Shown: one piece after another, positions 34,275 to 46,200 of the stretch
Layout: each line of letters starts with the position of its first letter
Numbering within the stretch: position 1 is the stretch's first letter
Origin: Lepisosteus oculatus
Lineage: Eukaryota; Chordata; Actinopteri; Semionotiformes; Lepisosteidae
Direction: 5' to 3'
Assembly (NCBI RefSeq): GCF_040954835.1
Contig: NC_090712.1
Location: forward strand, 3,357,284 to 3,421,283
Length of the DNA: 64,000 bases
Translations under genes and position numbers: made by a program
The notes under the pieces: model-generated
What the model saw: the letters and a program-made list of their open reading frames with translations, nothing else
The model's database searches: none
Told to the model about the DNA's origin: nothing

Positions 34275-37200
34275 CTGCAGAACAAAGGCATGTGACATTA
34301 TTTCTCCATCAGGTGGGTTATATCCTTTAATACTGTTCATAATCACTGTAAGCATAATGATGTTCAGCGGTGACATTCATATGCCCCCAGTGCCATTCGC
34401 TACAGTGGTCTTGCGTTTGCGGCCGGGGTGTGTTTTCCTACAAGGTGGTTATAATTTACCCTGCTGGAACCTGAACACTGGGGAAGGGCCCTTTAATGAA
34501 TCTGATGAAACTGTCCAGAGCTCTGTGGTGACAGTGACATCCATTCTGTAGACACGGGTGTGAGACCAGTCAATTACAGGTCACCAATATAGCAATTAAT
34601 AATTATATAATTATTCATACTTATATACAAATAGATCAATCAATTATTGGAGACTGCAGATCAATTGATTAAATGAATCATTTACTAATTTACCTGACAA
34701 ACACCTTTATGTTAAGCAACTAAATGTACCTGTGTATACATCTGGGTATTGTACTGGAGCAATTCGGGTGAAGACCCTCGTCATGTCAGGTGAACCAGAG
34801 TGGGGATCTACAGCTACAGTCTTCCAGGTGTGAACGCACAGCCCTAACCACTCCTCCACACTGCCTGGAAGACATGGTCTACCTTGGTATACTAAAGACA
34901 TTATAACCGCCTTGCACACGAAACATACAAGAACCCAAAGAGCAAAGTGTTCACATGGATATCGATCATGAACATACAAAGACCAATTTCCACCTCCTCA
35001 AAATAACAAGAACCACATACTGTACTTCAGACTCCTCTTCACACACTGCAGGTTACTTATGCGCAAGTACACGAAGGCTCATTTTGATATGAACAATCAA
35101 AATGGTGTCTTAGGACTAACACTTGCTTAAGCAATCTGGTTTTCTTGGAAGCAACAGAGGGCCCAGACATGCAGTGTAATAAGACCATGCAGATATGTCC
35201 GCACGCGAGACAAACAAGAGAAATGCAAGAAACGCATTCCACAGCATGGAGCACAGGCCGCCAGGGCACACACTTCTGTCTCTAAGCTTCTTTCGGAAAG
35301 GCTCCTGGGTGACAATTAAAGGAGATGATGTATATTATTTAAGGTGCCAGGTCAGTAAATACCTACTGGGCCATGGTGTGTGTAATTCCAGCGTAATTCC
35401 AGTGTAATGTGATCTGGAAAATCTAGTAATTTTAATTACAATCTCACAAGATAAAAATGTAGTGTACAAGGAATATATTCCTTTGCTTTGGTATTTTGTG
35501 CAATTATTTTTACTAATAAAACTGTATCCAATTTTTACTTGGATACTATCTGTGGTTTTATTACACAGTGGGGTTTGTCTGTGTGGCAGTATTTAGCTCA
35601 AGTGAAAATCCAGTTTACAGCACAGGCCTCCTGCATATTCAGCGCCGGTTTCATTCAGCTTGTTTTGATGAAAACCTTCAAGCAAGGAGGTTGTTAACAC
35701 TGGGGCGTTATCATTTGTTCTTTTGAAAGGTTTAATTCCAAGAGAGGCTTAAAGCCTATCTGAGTGTCTTCCGAACTGATAGTGTAAGAAAGGATATCTG
35801 GTCAGTGAGTCATCGCTGGAATGTGAGAGAGTGGAGAGGCTCAGCTGAGAGCTCAGAGCTGAGGTTGTGGTGGAAGCTCACACGACAAACTCCAAGTGTC
35901 CCCGTGTGACTGTGAAAGTCATCGCAGAGGCACTGTGACGGAGCTCTAGCAATCTGATTGTGATTAACAATCCTTTGTGAATGTGTCAAAGGGTTTATGG
36001 TGTATAAATCACCTACAAACGGCCATCTTTTCTACAACAAAAGCCCAAAACACCGTGTTAAATTGGCTGGGATTTTCGACAAATGCAAAAAGAAAAACAA
36101 AATTAACCAGTGCCCTCGGTGTGGAGGAATTCGCGGTGGCGGAACTGACATTAAAAAAACGAAGCATGTGGTCGCTGTGTCTGTATCAACCATCAGGCCA
36201 GAAAGTTAAACACAGCCGTACTCATACCACAGGGACTGGTTGTCCTCGGAAGCCAACGCTGGCGACGGGGGACCGGCAGGACCGTTCACGCGCTCTACAG
36301 CGGGGAGCTCAACGGCGCAATCGGACTTCAGCGGGCCAGGGCGCCCGGCGTCGCGCTCGGCCCGCGGCCCGGGCCCTGGCGACACAGCCGCCGCGTTGGG
36401 GCGCCGCGCGCCGGGCCTGGCAGGCCGCCCGCTGATGTTGCTCACTAAGGCGGTGTTTAGAGACAGGAATGGGTGGCTCCTGACGGGAGGCTCCCCGCAC
36501 TGCTCCGCCAGGTCGAGAAAAACGGAATCGACCTCGGAGGGGGAGCCTGGACACGACTGCGGCCCGGGCCCCGCGGCCTGGGGGCGGGGGGCGGGAGAGG
36601 AAGGGCTGGCGGGGGGCTCCACGGGGCGGGGGGGGTGGTCTCGGTACTCACTGGGGCCGGCCTTAGCGGGCGAGGGGTCCACAGACACAGGCGGCCTACT
36701 GTCCTTGGACATGAAGTCGTGGATGCTGGTGCGGCGCGTGGAGCCCTCGGCCGTGGAGATGACGCTGCTGGCGCGGGGCAGGGTGGCGGTGGCGTCCCTC
36801 GGCCGGGGCGCCGCCTGCAGCAGGGCGCTGTCCAGCCTCTCCGACATGGAGGTGGCCTTCCCGTGCGCCCCCAGCATGGGCCTGGGGGCCGTGCCCTTGA
36901 CCCGGGTGCTCTCCGCCTTCCGCAGGCCGGGCCTGGCCTGCCCCGGCTTGGGCGGCCGGCCCTCCGAGAAGTCCGCCGGCGTCCTGCCGCTCGCCGACCG
37001 CATGATCCCTCGGGGGCCGGAGGGGGGGCCCCTCTCCCCCTTCTCCTTCTCCTTCTCCTTCCTGGCTGGCTCGGAGCTGTCGCTGCCTCTCCTCGGAGCC
37101 TCGCCCGCAAGGTTCTCCTGGCTGCCAGACTGGGGTTCCCAGAAAACAGGGAGAAGGCAAGGAAACGTTAGGCCCTGGCAGCATGGCTTCAGCAGTTGAA

Positions 37201-40200
37201 CTCCGGCACCGCCTTTAAAACACGAGTTTATATAGTTTTTATCCTGCTAGAAAAGTGGTTGATTACTGAAGTCCTAGAAAAGTACATGCGCCAAAAAAAA
37301 AAAAAAACTTTTCAAAAGGCAGAAACAACTGCAAAGCTGAGATTTACAGATTTGTAGAGCTGGCACAGTCACTGGGGATTAAGCAATAAGATTTTGGAAG
37401 CACATAGGAATATTTAGCAGCAATTGGGAAAGCAAGGGAGCGGTGGGGATAATTTTAGAACACTGGTTTTGGAACATTTCCGAACATTTGCGAGCAGCAG
37501 AGATCATTTTTGAATACTGCTCACTTTGTGAATTATTTAAACATACGAGCTTGCCTCCAGTTGTGACTCAATGTCTGTAACAGCCTTGGCACATGCTCGC
37601 TGAAAGCTGTTCAAACCCCTTTTCTTGAGCCAGTTTTGTAGTGTATCGTGGGTTTTGTAAACTTCAGTCATCGGTCAGATGTGTAGATAATTTGCACACA
37701 TTCCTGTCACAATCGCAGTCTGTAAATGTGTATCCGAACAGCTGCTGCAAACTCCTCTGGGGAAAAAACTCCCAGCGCTTTGGTCGGGTGGTCACCCCCT
37801 CTGGCCGCCTACCTCCGCCGAGCCCTTGGTGCTCTCCTCCAGGAACTGCTGCAGGGTCACCACCTCGCTGCCGGGGGAAGCCGTCTTCTTCTTGTGCTGC
37901 GCGGGGACGTCCAGCGTCCTCCGGAACAGCAGGGGGCTCTGGCGCGAGGACCTCTGGGCCGGCTGGACGGGGCTGCTGCTGCTGGACCAGGCCTCGGCGT
38001 CCAGGCCCAGGCTGAACTCTCCGCTGCTCTCGCTGTGGGGGCGGCTGTGGCCGCTGCCGCCGCCGCCGTTCACGGCTCCCGCTGCGGGGAAAGAGCCCGT
38101 GAGCCCCGCGCTCCCAGCCCCGCAGGGTGACGGCACGGAGCCCCTCCGCTAGACTAGCATGGGTTCAAACCGACTGCTTTCAATTCTTAGTGTCATTGGG
38201 CAGCGGAGTCCAGCTGTGCAATCAAATGCAAATTGCAGTTTGCATTGGATTGGGAGCAGCGGATAAAACCTGTAAGCATGCATGTGTGCACATGTGAAGA
38301 ACACTTTCCCCCCTGTCGCCATGCGAGTCAGGTTTCTGTCGTTTCTTCCCACAAACCATTGATCGGCCGATACGGCAAAAAAGTTCTGCAGCTCTTCACT
38401 TATGAGCGTTCATCAGCTCCATCTAATTATCTCTCAGGAAACGGCTCGCATGTAAGAAAAAGCATTTTGTGCGGCTGCAACGTGTGACGTTTAAAGATGG
38501 AATACTGGGATCACAGGGTTGCTGCTGCTGCAGCTGCCGATGCCCTTGAGTAGCTGATATCTGCTCTTGGGCGGGAGGTACCCACTGGCAATGGCTCTGG
38601 TCTCATATGTTCTCTGAACTTTCTTTTCAATTGCCATCAAGGTCTAACTAAATATGGCACCTGATCTCTAGCAGATGAGGCTCTGAAAATACACAAAATT
38701 AATGTTATGGGATTTTGTCATAAAAAATATGCAATCTAAAAGATAAACACGACAGTAAGCATGTTCTTCAGTTTCCTTGTCTTATTCCATCATAGCATTA
38801 TGAAACAAGATTGTTTCATATTTTTTTCCACTTTTTTGCATATCCATTCTATTTTAGTGACGTGGCCTCTACCAGTGTGCTTGCCCTTTCTGTAGCACTG
38901 TGACCACACAATTACCCTGAGTCACATGCTGTGCCAATGAGTCCCACAGGCAGAAGCAGCCGGGTCACATGTTGTGATGGCACAAATCCGGATAAGACGG
39001 ATTTTGAAGATCCAAATGATATAAAAATAAAATGGAGCAGATGTTTCTTCAATTAATTGAAGAACAACAGGCTTCCATAAGTCCTGCTTCTCTAGAGCAC
39101 AAGATGCAAGACAGTTATAATCTTGCAATCAGTTATAATCTAATCACTGTAGAAAAGCATCTTAAAAAGGATGATGCTTTGACTTCAAGAACACTAAAGT
39201 GTTTTGCTCTTGAATTCAACAAAAGACAGCAAGGGGAGTTCTGTATTTCTCCACACAACACAGTTCTGCTTGAGGGTTAGATGTGTCATGTTCAGATCTG
39301 CACATCTTGTGAACATGCATCATGATGACAGCTCCTTCAGAACAGAACAGTGCAAGGCCACATGCATCAGAAGCATGGTACAGTACTTAATCCCCATTAA
39401 AAATGATGTTTAAGCTGGTGGGAAAAAATGAATGAGGGTTTGGCAAGGTTTGACAATAAAGAACAAACTCATTTAATTAATATGTTGCCTGTTTTAGTAT
39501 TTTTATTATGCCCACCCAATTTGGAATCTTCAATTGTTTCTTTGCCTCCGGACTCACAGTACCGACTCCTGACCTTCATGCCGTGAATGAAGATGAGTAG
39601 ACAGGCTCCTCCGACCCCAGCCCACCCAGCGAGCCAATCAAGTTCGGACTACTGCAAGCTCCGCATTGCCTTATGGGAAGGCTGAGCTCCTGTAACCTCT
39701 TGGCCTGAACATGTGAGGCCTTGGATATAGAGCTAATCCTGCCTGCACAACTGACCCCGTTTCTCTCTATTTTCTTGATTCTACACACAAGAATACAGTA
39801 TGACGAATGTCTACTACTGTCCCAGTGACCCTGTGAAGTTGGCAGTGACCCTGAAAGAGCTTGTATTCAACAAGCTATTCCATTTACACTGCAGGGGGTG
39901 TATGAAGACCACAGCAAGTTTTCAGAATCAAAATTCTCAAATATCTACACAGTATATTTCTTTCCAATAGGCTTTTCTAGTTGCACACAGCTACAGTAGC
40001 TTATCACAGTTGACAGAGTGAAAACAGTTGCAGACAGTGCTGTTGGCATCTTGAAACTTTTCTTCTAAATTATTCTTGAGTGTAGAACATCTTAGTTACC
40101 ACTTGATAAACACACGGAGACGCATAACTGACAAGTACAGATTCATAGTGCAACTAATAAAGTACTGAACAAACTTGTTTCAGGTACAAGAAGCCAATAT

Positions 40201-43200
40201 TTTTTAATGCAACTAAGTACAAACACACATAGACACACTTACTGGCCAAAATATTAAAAAACCCCAGTAAAATTAATTGACTAACTCAGTGACAGGCAAT
40301 GTGTCACATGTGTCACAGATATGGGTAACAGATAACAGATCACCATCAAGGCAGATCTCAGTCTTGTTCAAAAGTGGTTCAGCCAGTGAAACACCTTGTT
40401 CAGTCTCACACACTATTACCATCATCACAACGGAGTCTGATCTCCAGGAACTGGGCTGCAGATATTTCAGAACTGTACACAAGCCTTTGTCCTGTCCTGT
40501 TCGTCAAAGGGGCTTTCTATTATTTTGGCCACAGAATGCATGATTTCCAAAACAGGCAAAATAAGAAACAGGTCACCAAGTAGTTTCTAACATCTCTTTT
40601 GAGTATCTAGCTGACATTTGGCTGCCGTCACATCATCCAGGTGGGGCTGCACATTGGTGGTGGTGGAGGGGAGTCCCCATTACCTGTAAAGCGCTTTGAG
40701 TGGAGTGTCCAGAAAAGCGCTATATAAGTATAAGCAGTTATTATTATTATTATTATTATTATTATTGAACATTTTATCTACAGAATGCTTTATTTCACAT
40801 GCACCTGGAATATAATCTTGTTGTTTGGAATTAGAGCATATTCGAAGTTAACTGAGGAAAGATATTCAGCTGGGTAAACGCCTGCCATCATCATTTTGCG
40901 ACCTTGTTCTTATTTCCACCCCATTTGAAGATCATCTCAAGCCTTCTCAAGGACCGATTCAATTTGCAAGAAAGCCGCGAGATCATACCTTGCCCTCCGA
41001 GCGGCGACGCATTATTATTGCTATTACTACTGGTTGTCTTGCTACTGTCAAGGCTGACAGGCCGGGGAGCTGGACAGGGGACAGCAGGGCAGAGCATGAG
41101 AAGAATGACAGGGTTAGCAGACGCAGCCGCTGGCCGCCGGACACCGAGAGGCAGGAGCCATGCGGCGTGGGGGCAGGCAGGGCATGCTCGCTGTCAAAGA
41201 AAGAGGAGCTTCTTACAAGAGAGGGCGCCCAGGGCTTTCCAGGCAGTCCAGGGGAACAGTCGGGGAAAGGGAACTATGGGGGAAAGGGAAGAGACAGAGA
41301 CAGGGGGGCAGGGGAGGGGTCGTGTGAGCTCAAGGAAGGACAAAGCCAACTGCGAGACAGACTGGGAAGAAACCAGATTGTTAGAGGGTTTAAGAAAGAA
41401 AGAAAGGACGACTGCAAAAAAAAACATTACTGGGAATGCTTTAAAGAAGCAGAAACGGAGATGAGTCACTTACAACAGATGTGACAAGGAATTCTGCAGT
41501 GTGTAGAAAGGGCAGGGACAGTGGACACAAGAGTCCCAGCACAGCTAGAATCCTGCAGCCCTGGCCAATCCAGCAGAAACACGTGTCAGGACCTCCCTCA
41601 GCAAATCACAGACTCTACAGGCCACGGGCATCCGTCGTGACTTTCAGGTGGTGCAACGTCACATCAGGGCTTGATTAATGCCTTCAGCTATTTATCAGTC
41701 AGGCCCAATATTCCATCGCATTTCATAAAAATAAACTTGTTCGCATTTATACCAAGAACAAAAAAAATATTGTTTGGTACAGCTGTGTTGTAATGAGCCA
41801 ATAAGCAAACAAATTAAGATTGCTAGAAATTCAGCTTGCATTTACAGAACCTTTTGATCATTACTTGGCAATGATCTGATCTACCAATCCACCATAGTGC
41901 AAATCATAAAAAAAAAGATTACGTTATTTAGAGTGCATTACAGTGGACACAAGAGTCCCAGCACAGCTAGAGTCCTGCAGCCCTGGCCAATCCAGCAGAA
42001 ACACGTGTCAGGACCTCCCTCAGCAAATCACAGACTCTACAGGCCACAGGCATCCGTCGTGACTTTCAGGTGGTGCAACGTCACATCAGGGCTTGATTAA
42101 TGCCTTCAGCTATTTATCAGTCAGGCCCAATATTCCATCGCATTTCATAAAAATAAACTTGTTCGCATTTATACCAAGAACAAAAAAAATATTGTTTGGT
42201 ACAGCTGTGTTGTAATGAGCCAATAAGCAAACAAATTAAGATTGCTAGAAATTCAGCTTGCATTTACAGAACCTTTTGATCATTACTTGGCAATGATCTG
42301 ATCTACCAATCCACCATAGTGCAAATCATAAAAAAAAAGATTACGTTATTTAGAGTGCATTACAGTATGTCCTAGTAAGGAGCAAACATATCCCCAGGCT
42401 TGTAGCAGATGAGGCTTTTTATGCAGAGCAAAGGAAAAAGGAAAGTGCTTGTTAAGGAAAGCAAAAATGTGGGTTCAAGCCAGCGTGCCGGGGAGCAGTG
42501 GATCGCTCCCAGACGGACTGTGTGTGAGCCTCACTGTAGCTGGGAAGACAGGAGACCACCCGCTCCAGCCTGCTGCTTACCCTGAGCTCTCACTCCGTTG
42601 CTGGGCTCATCCAAGACCCTCGGGGCGACGTCCTCGCACGACGCGTTGTCTGAAAACCAGCAGCACAAAAGAGCGGCGCCTGGTGAGAGGCCGTCGAGGC
42701 GAACCCCACCGAGACAAGCGACGAGCATCATGCCGGTCCGCTCGTGCTCACGAGCAGGAAGTGCAAAGCGTGCTCCATTACGTAAAAGTACATCCGGATG
42801 CCAAAAAGAGAACCAGCTAGTTAGGGTTATCAATGATCTGAGTAATGTCTGAGGCTTCGATTACAGAACTGATTCAATACATAAAACAGCTCACGGGAAC
42901 ATCAGTTTGTCTTAAGAGCCATGAGACCCAAGTGGTCTCGCGCACATTTCTAGAGCACTGGCCTCCCTTTTTACACAGTGGGTTGTTTGTAGCAAATCCC
43001 CTGCACTGAGACTCCCAGCAGTGAATGTACGGGTGATACAGCTGGAAGTTGCTGCAAGTGAAAAATGGGACATCCTGCCCCAAAACGGCTCTGGTTTCAT
43101 GAAATTCAGACTTGCAAAAAATAGTTAAGTGTTTCGGGGGGATTCTGGGTTATAGGTTATTGCATGATTTGGTCAGGTTCTACTCCCTCTCACACTCATT

Positions 43201-46200
43201 ACATCACAGAGCATATTTCTACCTACCTTCCCTTTAAAGTTCAACAACTTTCCGAACTATTTTATATACACACACTACTCAGAACAACGTCTAGAAAGAT
43301 TTGTGGAGGACTTACTTTATACACACAATGCATTAATCAGCATAGTGTCTAAACAGATAAGAGGAGGACTTGTGCTGTGTGTGTTGCAGTAATGTGTTCT
43401 TTTACTGAAATGAAAATGACGTGTGTCCTAGCTCTACCTTTGGACTTAAGCCTGTGCCTGGACCTGAGGCCAGTGGAGGGGTGGAGGGTGGCGTAGTTGA
43501 TAGCCGTGGTGGAGTAGGCCATGGATCCCAGTTCTCTCATCCTCAGCCTGGTGGTGGCGTCATCTGACCCGTCCAGGTTCTCAGAACTACCGGCCCACTG
43601 GCCCCCCGCCAGGGCCATGGTTTGCAACAGGTCATTCATGGCTGAGATGGAAATGAAAAGAAATGAATTACTATGGCCGTGCGCAGTGACTGCGTCTTCT
43701 TTCGGGGTGCGTCTAGCCTGCTGCTCCATGGAAAGGTGCAAGAGCACCCTGGTCTTCAGGGAGCAGCGTGCTAGGCTCGTTACATCGGTATCAGCACTAT
43801 GTGTCAAGATGGCTTTTTCTGTGGTTTCTTTCAGTGATGAATGACTTAGGATGAGGCCACAATCTCGGTCGTCCATGTAATCATGACACATGCGCAGAGC
43901 TGAAATGAAACTTGGGGCTGAGGGAGGTTTAGTCTGCAGTATCCATTTCAGCTCGGACATGACAGCGATTGCTGGTACCGCGCAGTGCAAAGCCATGCCT
44001 GTGAAGCGGGCCGCGTGCAGCCTAGCTGGGAAGTCTGAAGTCTGGGATGGGATGTCTGAAGAGCTGTGGGAGGAGTGGCTATGGATTACGGAGGCAGCAG
44101 GGAATGCTCAGTTAAAGCCACAGGCAGCAACGCATTTCCATGGTCAGTGCAGGATAAAAACATGCTGTCAGCGTCTCCCAAGGTCATCTTGCAAAGATGG
44201 TGCCCTTTTTGAAGTTTAAAACAAAAATTCAAGCTGTGAAGCAGTATTTCAGTTTAACACTGATGCTGTATATTGGAAGCATTGGGAAGCTTTAGAATGC
44301 TATTAGTAACATACAGTGCATCTTGATGAACTATTGCCATCAGATAAGCACTATTAGGTTATATTTCATTATTGCCTTCAAAACGCAAGAAGAAAATGCT
44401 ACTGCCAAAATATTCTCTTAAAACAGAATTATATATAAAAATTGGGGATATGTTAGTCCAAGATCATAACCTATTTTATTACAGATGACAGCACCTTATT
44501 TATAGAATTCTTACAGTAGGTTCTCTGCTGTTCATCAAGACAGTTAGTGCTTCAGACACTGCAGGACAGGGGTTAAGGAAATGGCAGAAAAAGAGAACAA
44601 TTAGGAAAAGACGACGAGCAGCCCATAGAAGGTAGCAGCTAGGCTATAGGGTTCTTACACATGGAACGGCGGTAGATGGCCTTCACTCTGTCTTTTTCCT
44701 TCGGTCTGTTCCTCATAAAGGGAAACCTTTTCAGTGCAGCCACTTTTATGTCATAGCAGGTGGTTAAAAAAAACAAACGGGAAGAAAACGGGGAAATGGA
44801 AATAAAGAAAGGAGGGAGGGAGAAAACAGATGGACGTTAACAAATGCCGAAACCAGGGAACAGAAACCTGTGCGGCACTCTACGGAGATTCAGTTGTGCA
44901 TGCTTTGAACGACGTAGAGAACGAGCTGTACCACAAACAAACAGCTCAGTGGGATGAGTGGAAGAGGGTGTGAACCTTGGGACAGTGGATTTCTCACTTA
45001 TTCACAAGACAGACACAGGAGACAGGACCCACAGCTGACGGTAACACTTATTGAATGGTGCAATCACACAGGAGCACAGCATGATGAGACACTGGGTTGT
45101 GTTAGGGACGGTATTTTCAAGGTAATGTGCTTTTCTCTCATGTAAGGTCCCGTAGATCACATATAATCTCTCTCACACTAGCAAATGAAGACTATATTAA
45201 TATAATATTTCTTCAAAATCAAAGCTCAGAGGGGGTTATTTGTATTAACTATATCTCCTGTTTTAACCATATTTGACCATGGAGCTTTGGGGCAGCAGTG
45301 GTGCAATTCAGCCTTAGGCACTGAATCAATCATCCATGTATGTTTAACAATATAAAAGTAGTACTACTAATGGGCAGTGCCTTTTTATACTGTGCCCTGA
45401 TAATCAAAGATTATTCATCTAAAGTTGGCACCAAAAGACAGAAACCTCTTTATCCTCACACAGTGCAAAATGTATTCTTTATTGTGTAGGGTCTGTGGTC
45501 TGTGTGACTACTCACAATCAATTTTAGGGCAGAATTTGATCCTTAAAACTAGGAAATCTAGACAACTAGATCATGTTGGGATGTCCCCAAAATGTAAATC
45601 ATCCTTTTATGAACAAAACACACCACTTTAAATATAAAAATTCTAAAGATATAAAGATACATAACAGTAAATAAAAATATAATGGGAGCCAACTGAAAGT
45701 CCTAATGAAGTCAGGAATATTAGCGTTTGTTCCCACACAGGTATCTGAGAATGGAGACCGTGGCATTTGTACACTTGTGGATCTCTCTTTTCAATTACAC
45801 TGTATAGGAAAGTGCCATTTTGCAGAGGTTTTATGCTGTTAAATTTAGTCAGTGCTGACACTGATTTTCCACTGACATGAATCACAGATATTGTGGAAAA
45901 AAATACAGAATACACCATTTAATGTTCTCTTCCTCTGCAAAAGAAGTGGAGATGTGTGTCCACAACATGTGTTTTACAAGCCTGCAGGGATACCCCAAAG
46001 CCACCTTTCTTACTGTACATTACTCCTGTCTTTTCTTCAGTCATGCCACTCTAAACCAGTGAATGCTGCACCTTGCAATTGCAATTTTTAGGAAAAGGTT
46101 GAATTGCAGTCAGGGAAAGAGTGTGGTGCTCGGTTCACTTCCTTATGATGGAGGTCAAGGCTCAACAATATTTTAAGTTCAAATCACTTGAGAAATGTCT

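Noticed and set aside
36240-37199. Long open frame of 319 codons on the plus strand
   Set aside because: It is antisense to the GC-rich CCDC88A tail exon, whose minus-strand frame matches the family. GC-rich coding DNA often leaves the opposite strand open.
41481-42100. Two near-identical small open frames
   Set aside because: They repeat only because the DNA is tandemly duplicated. The predicted peptide resembles nothing and is intronic.
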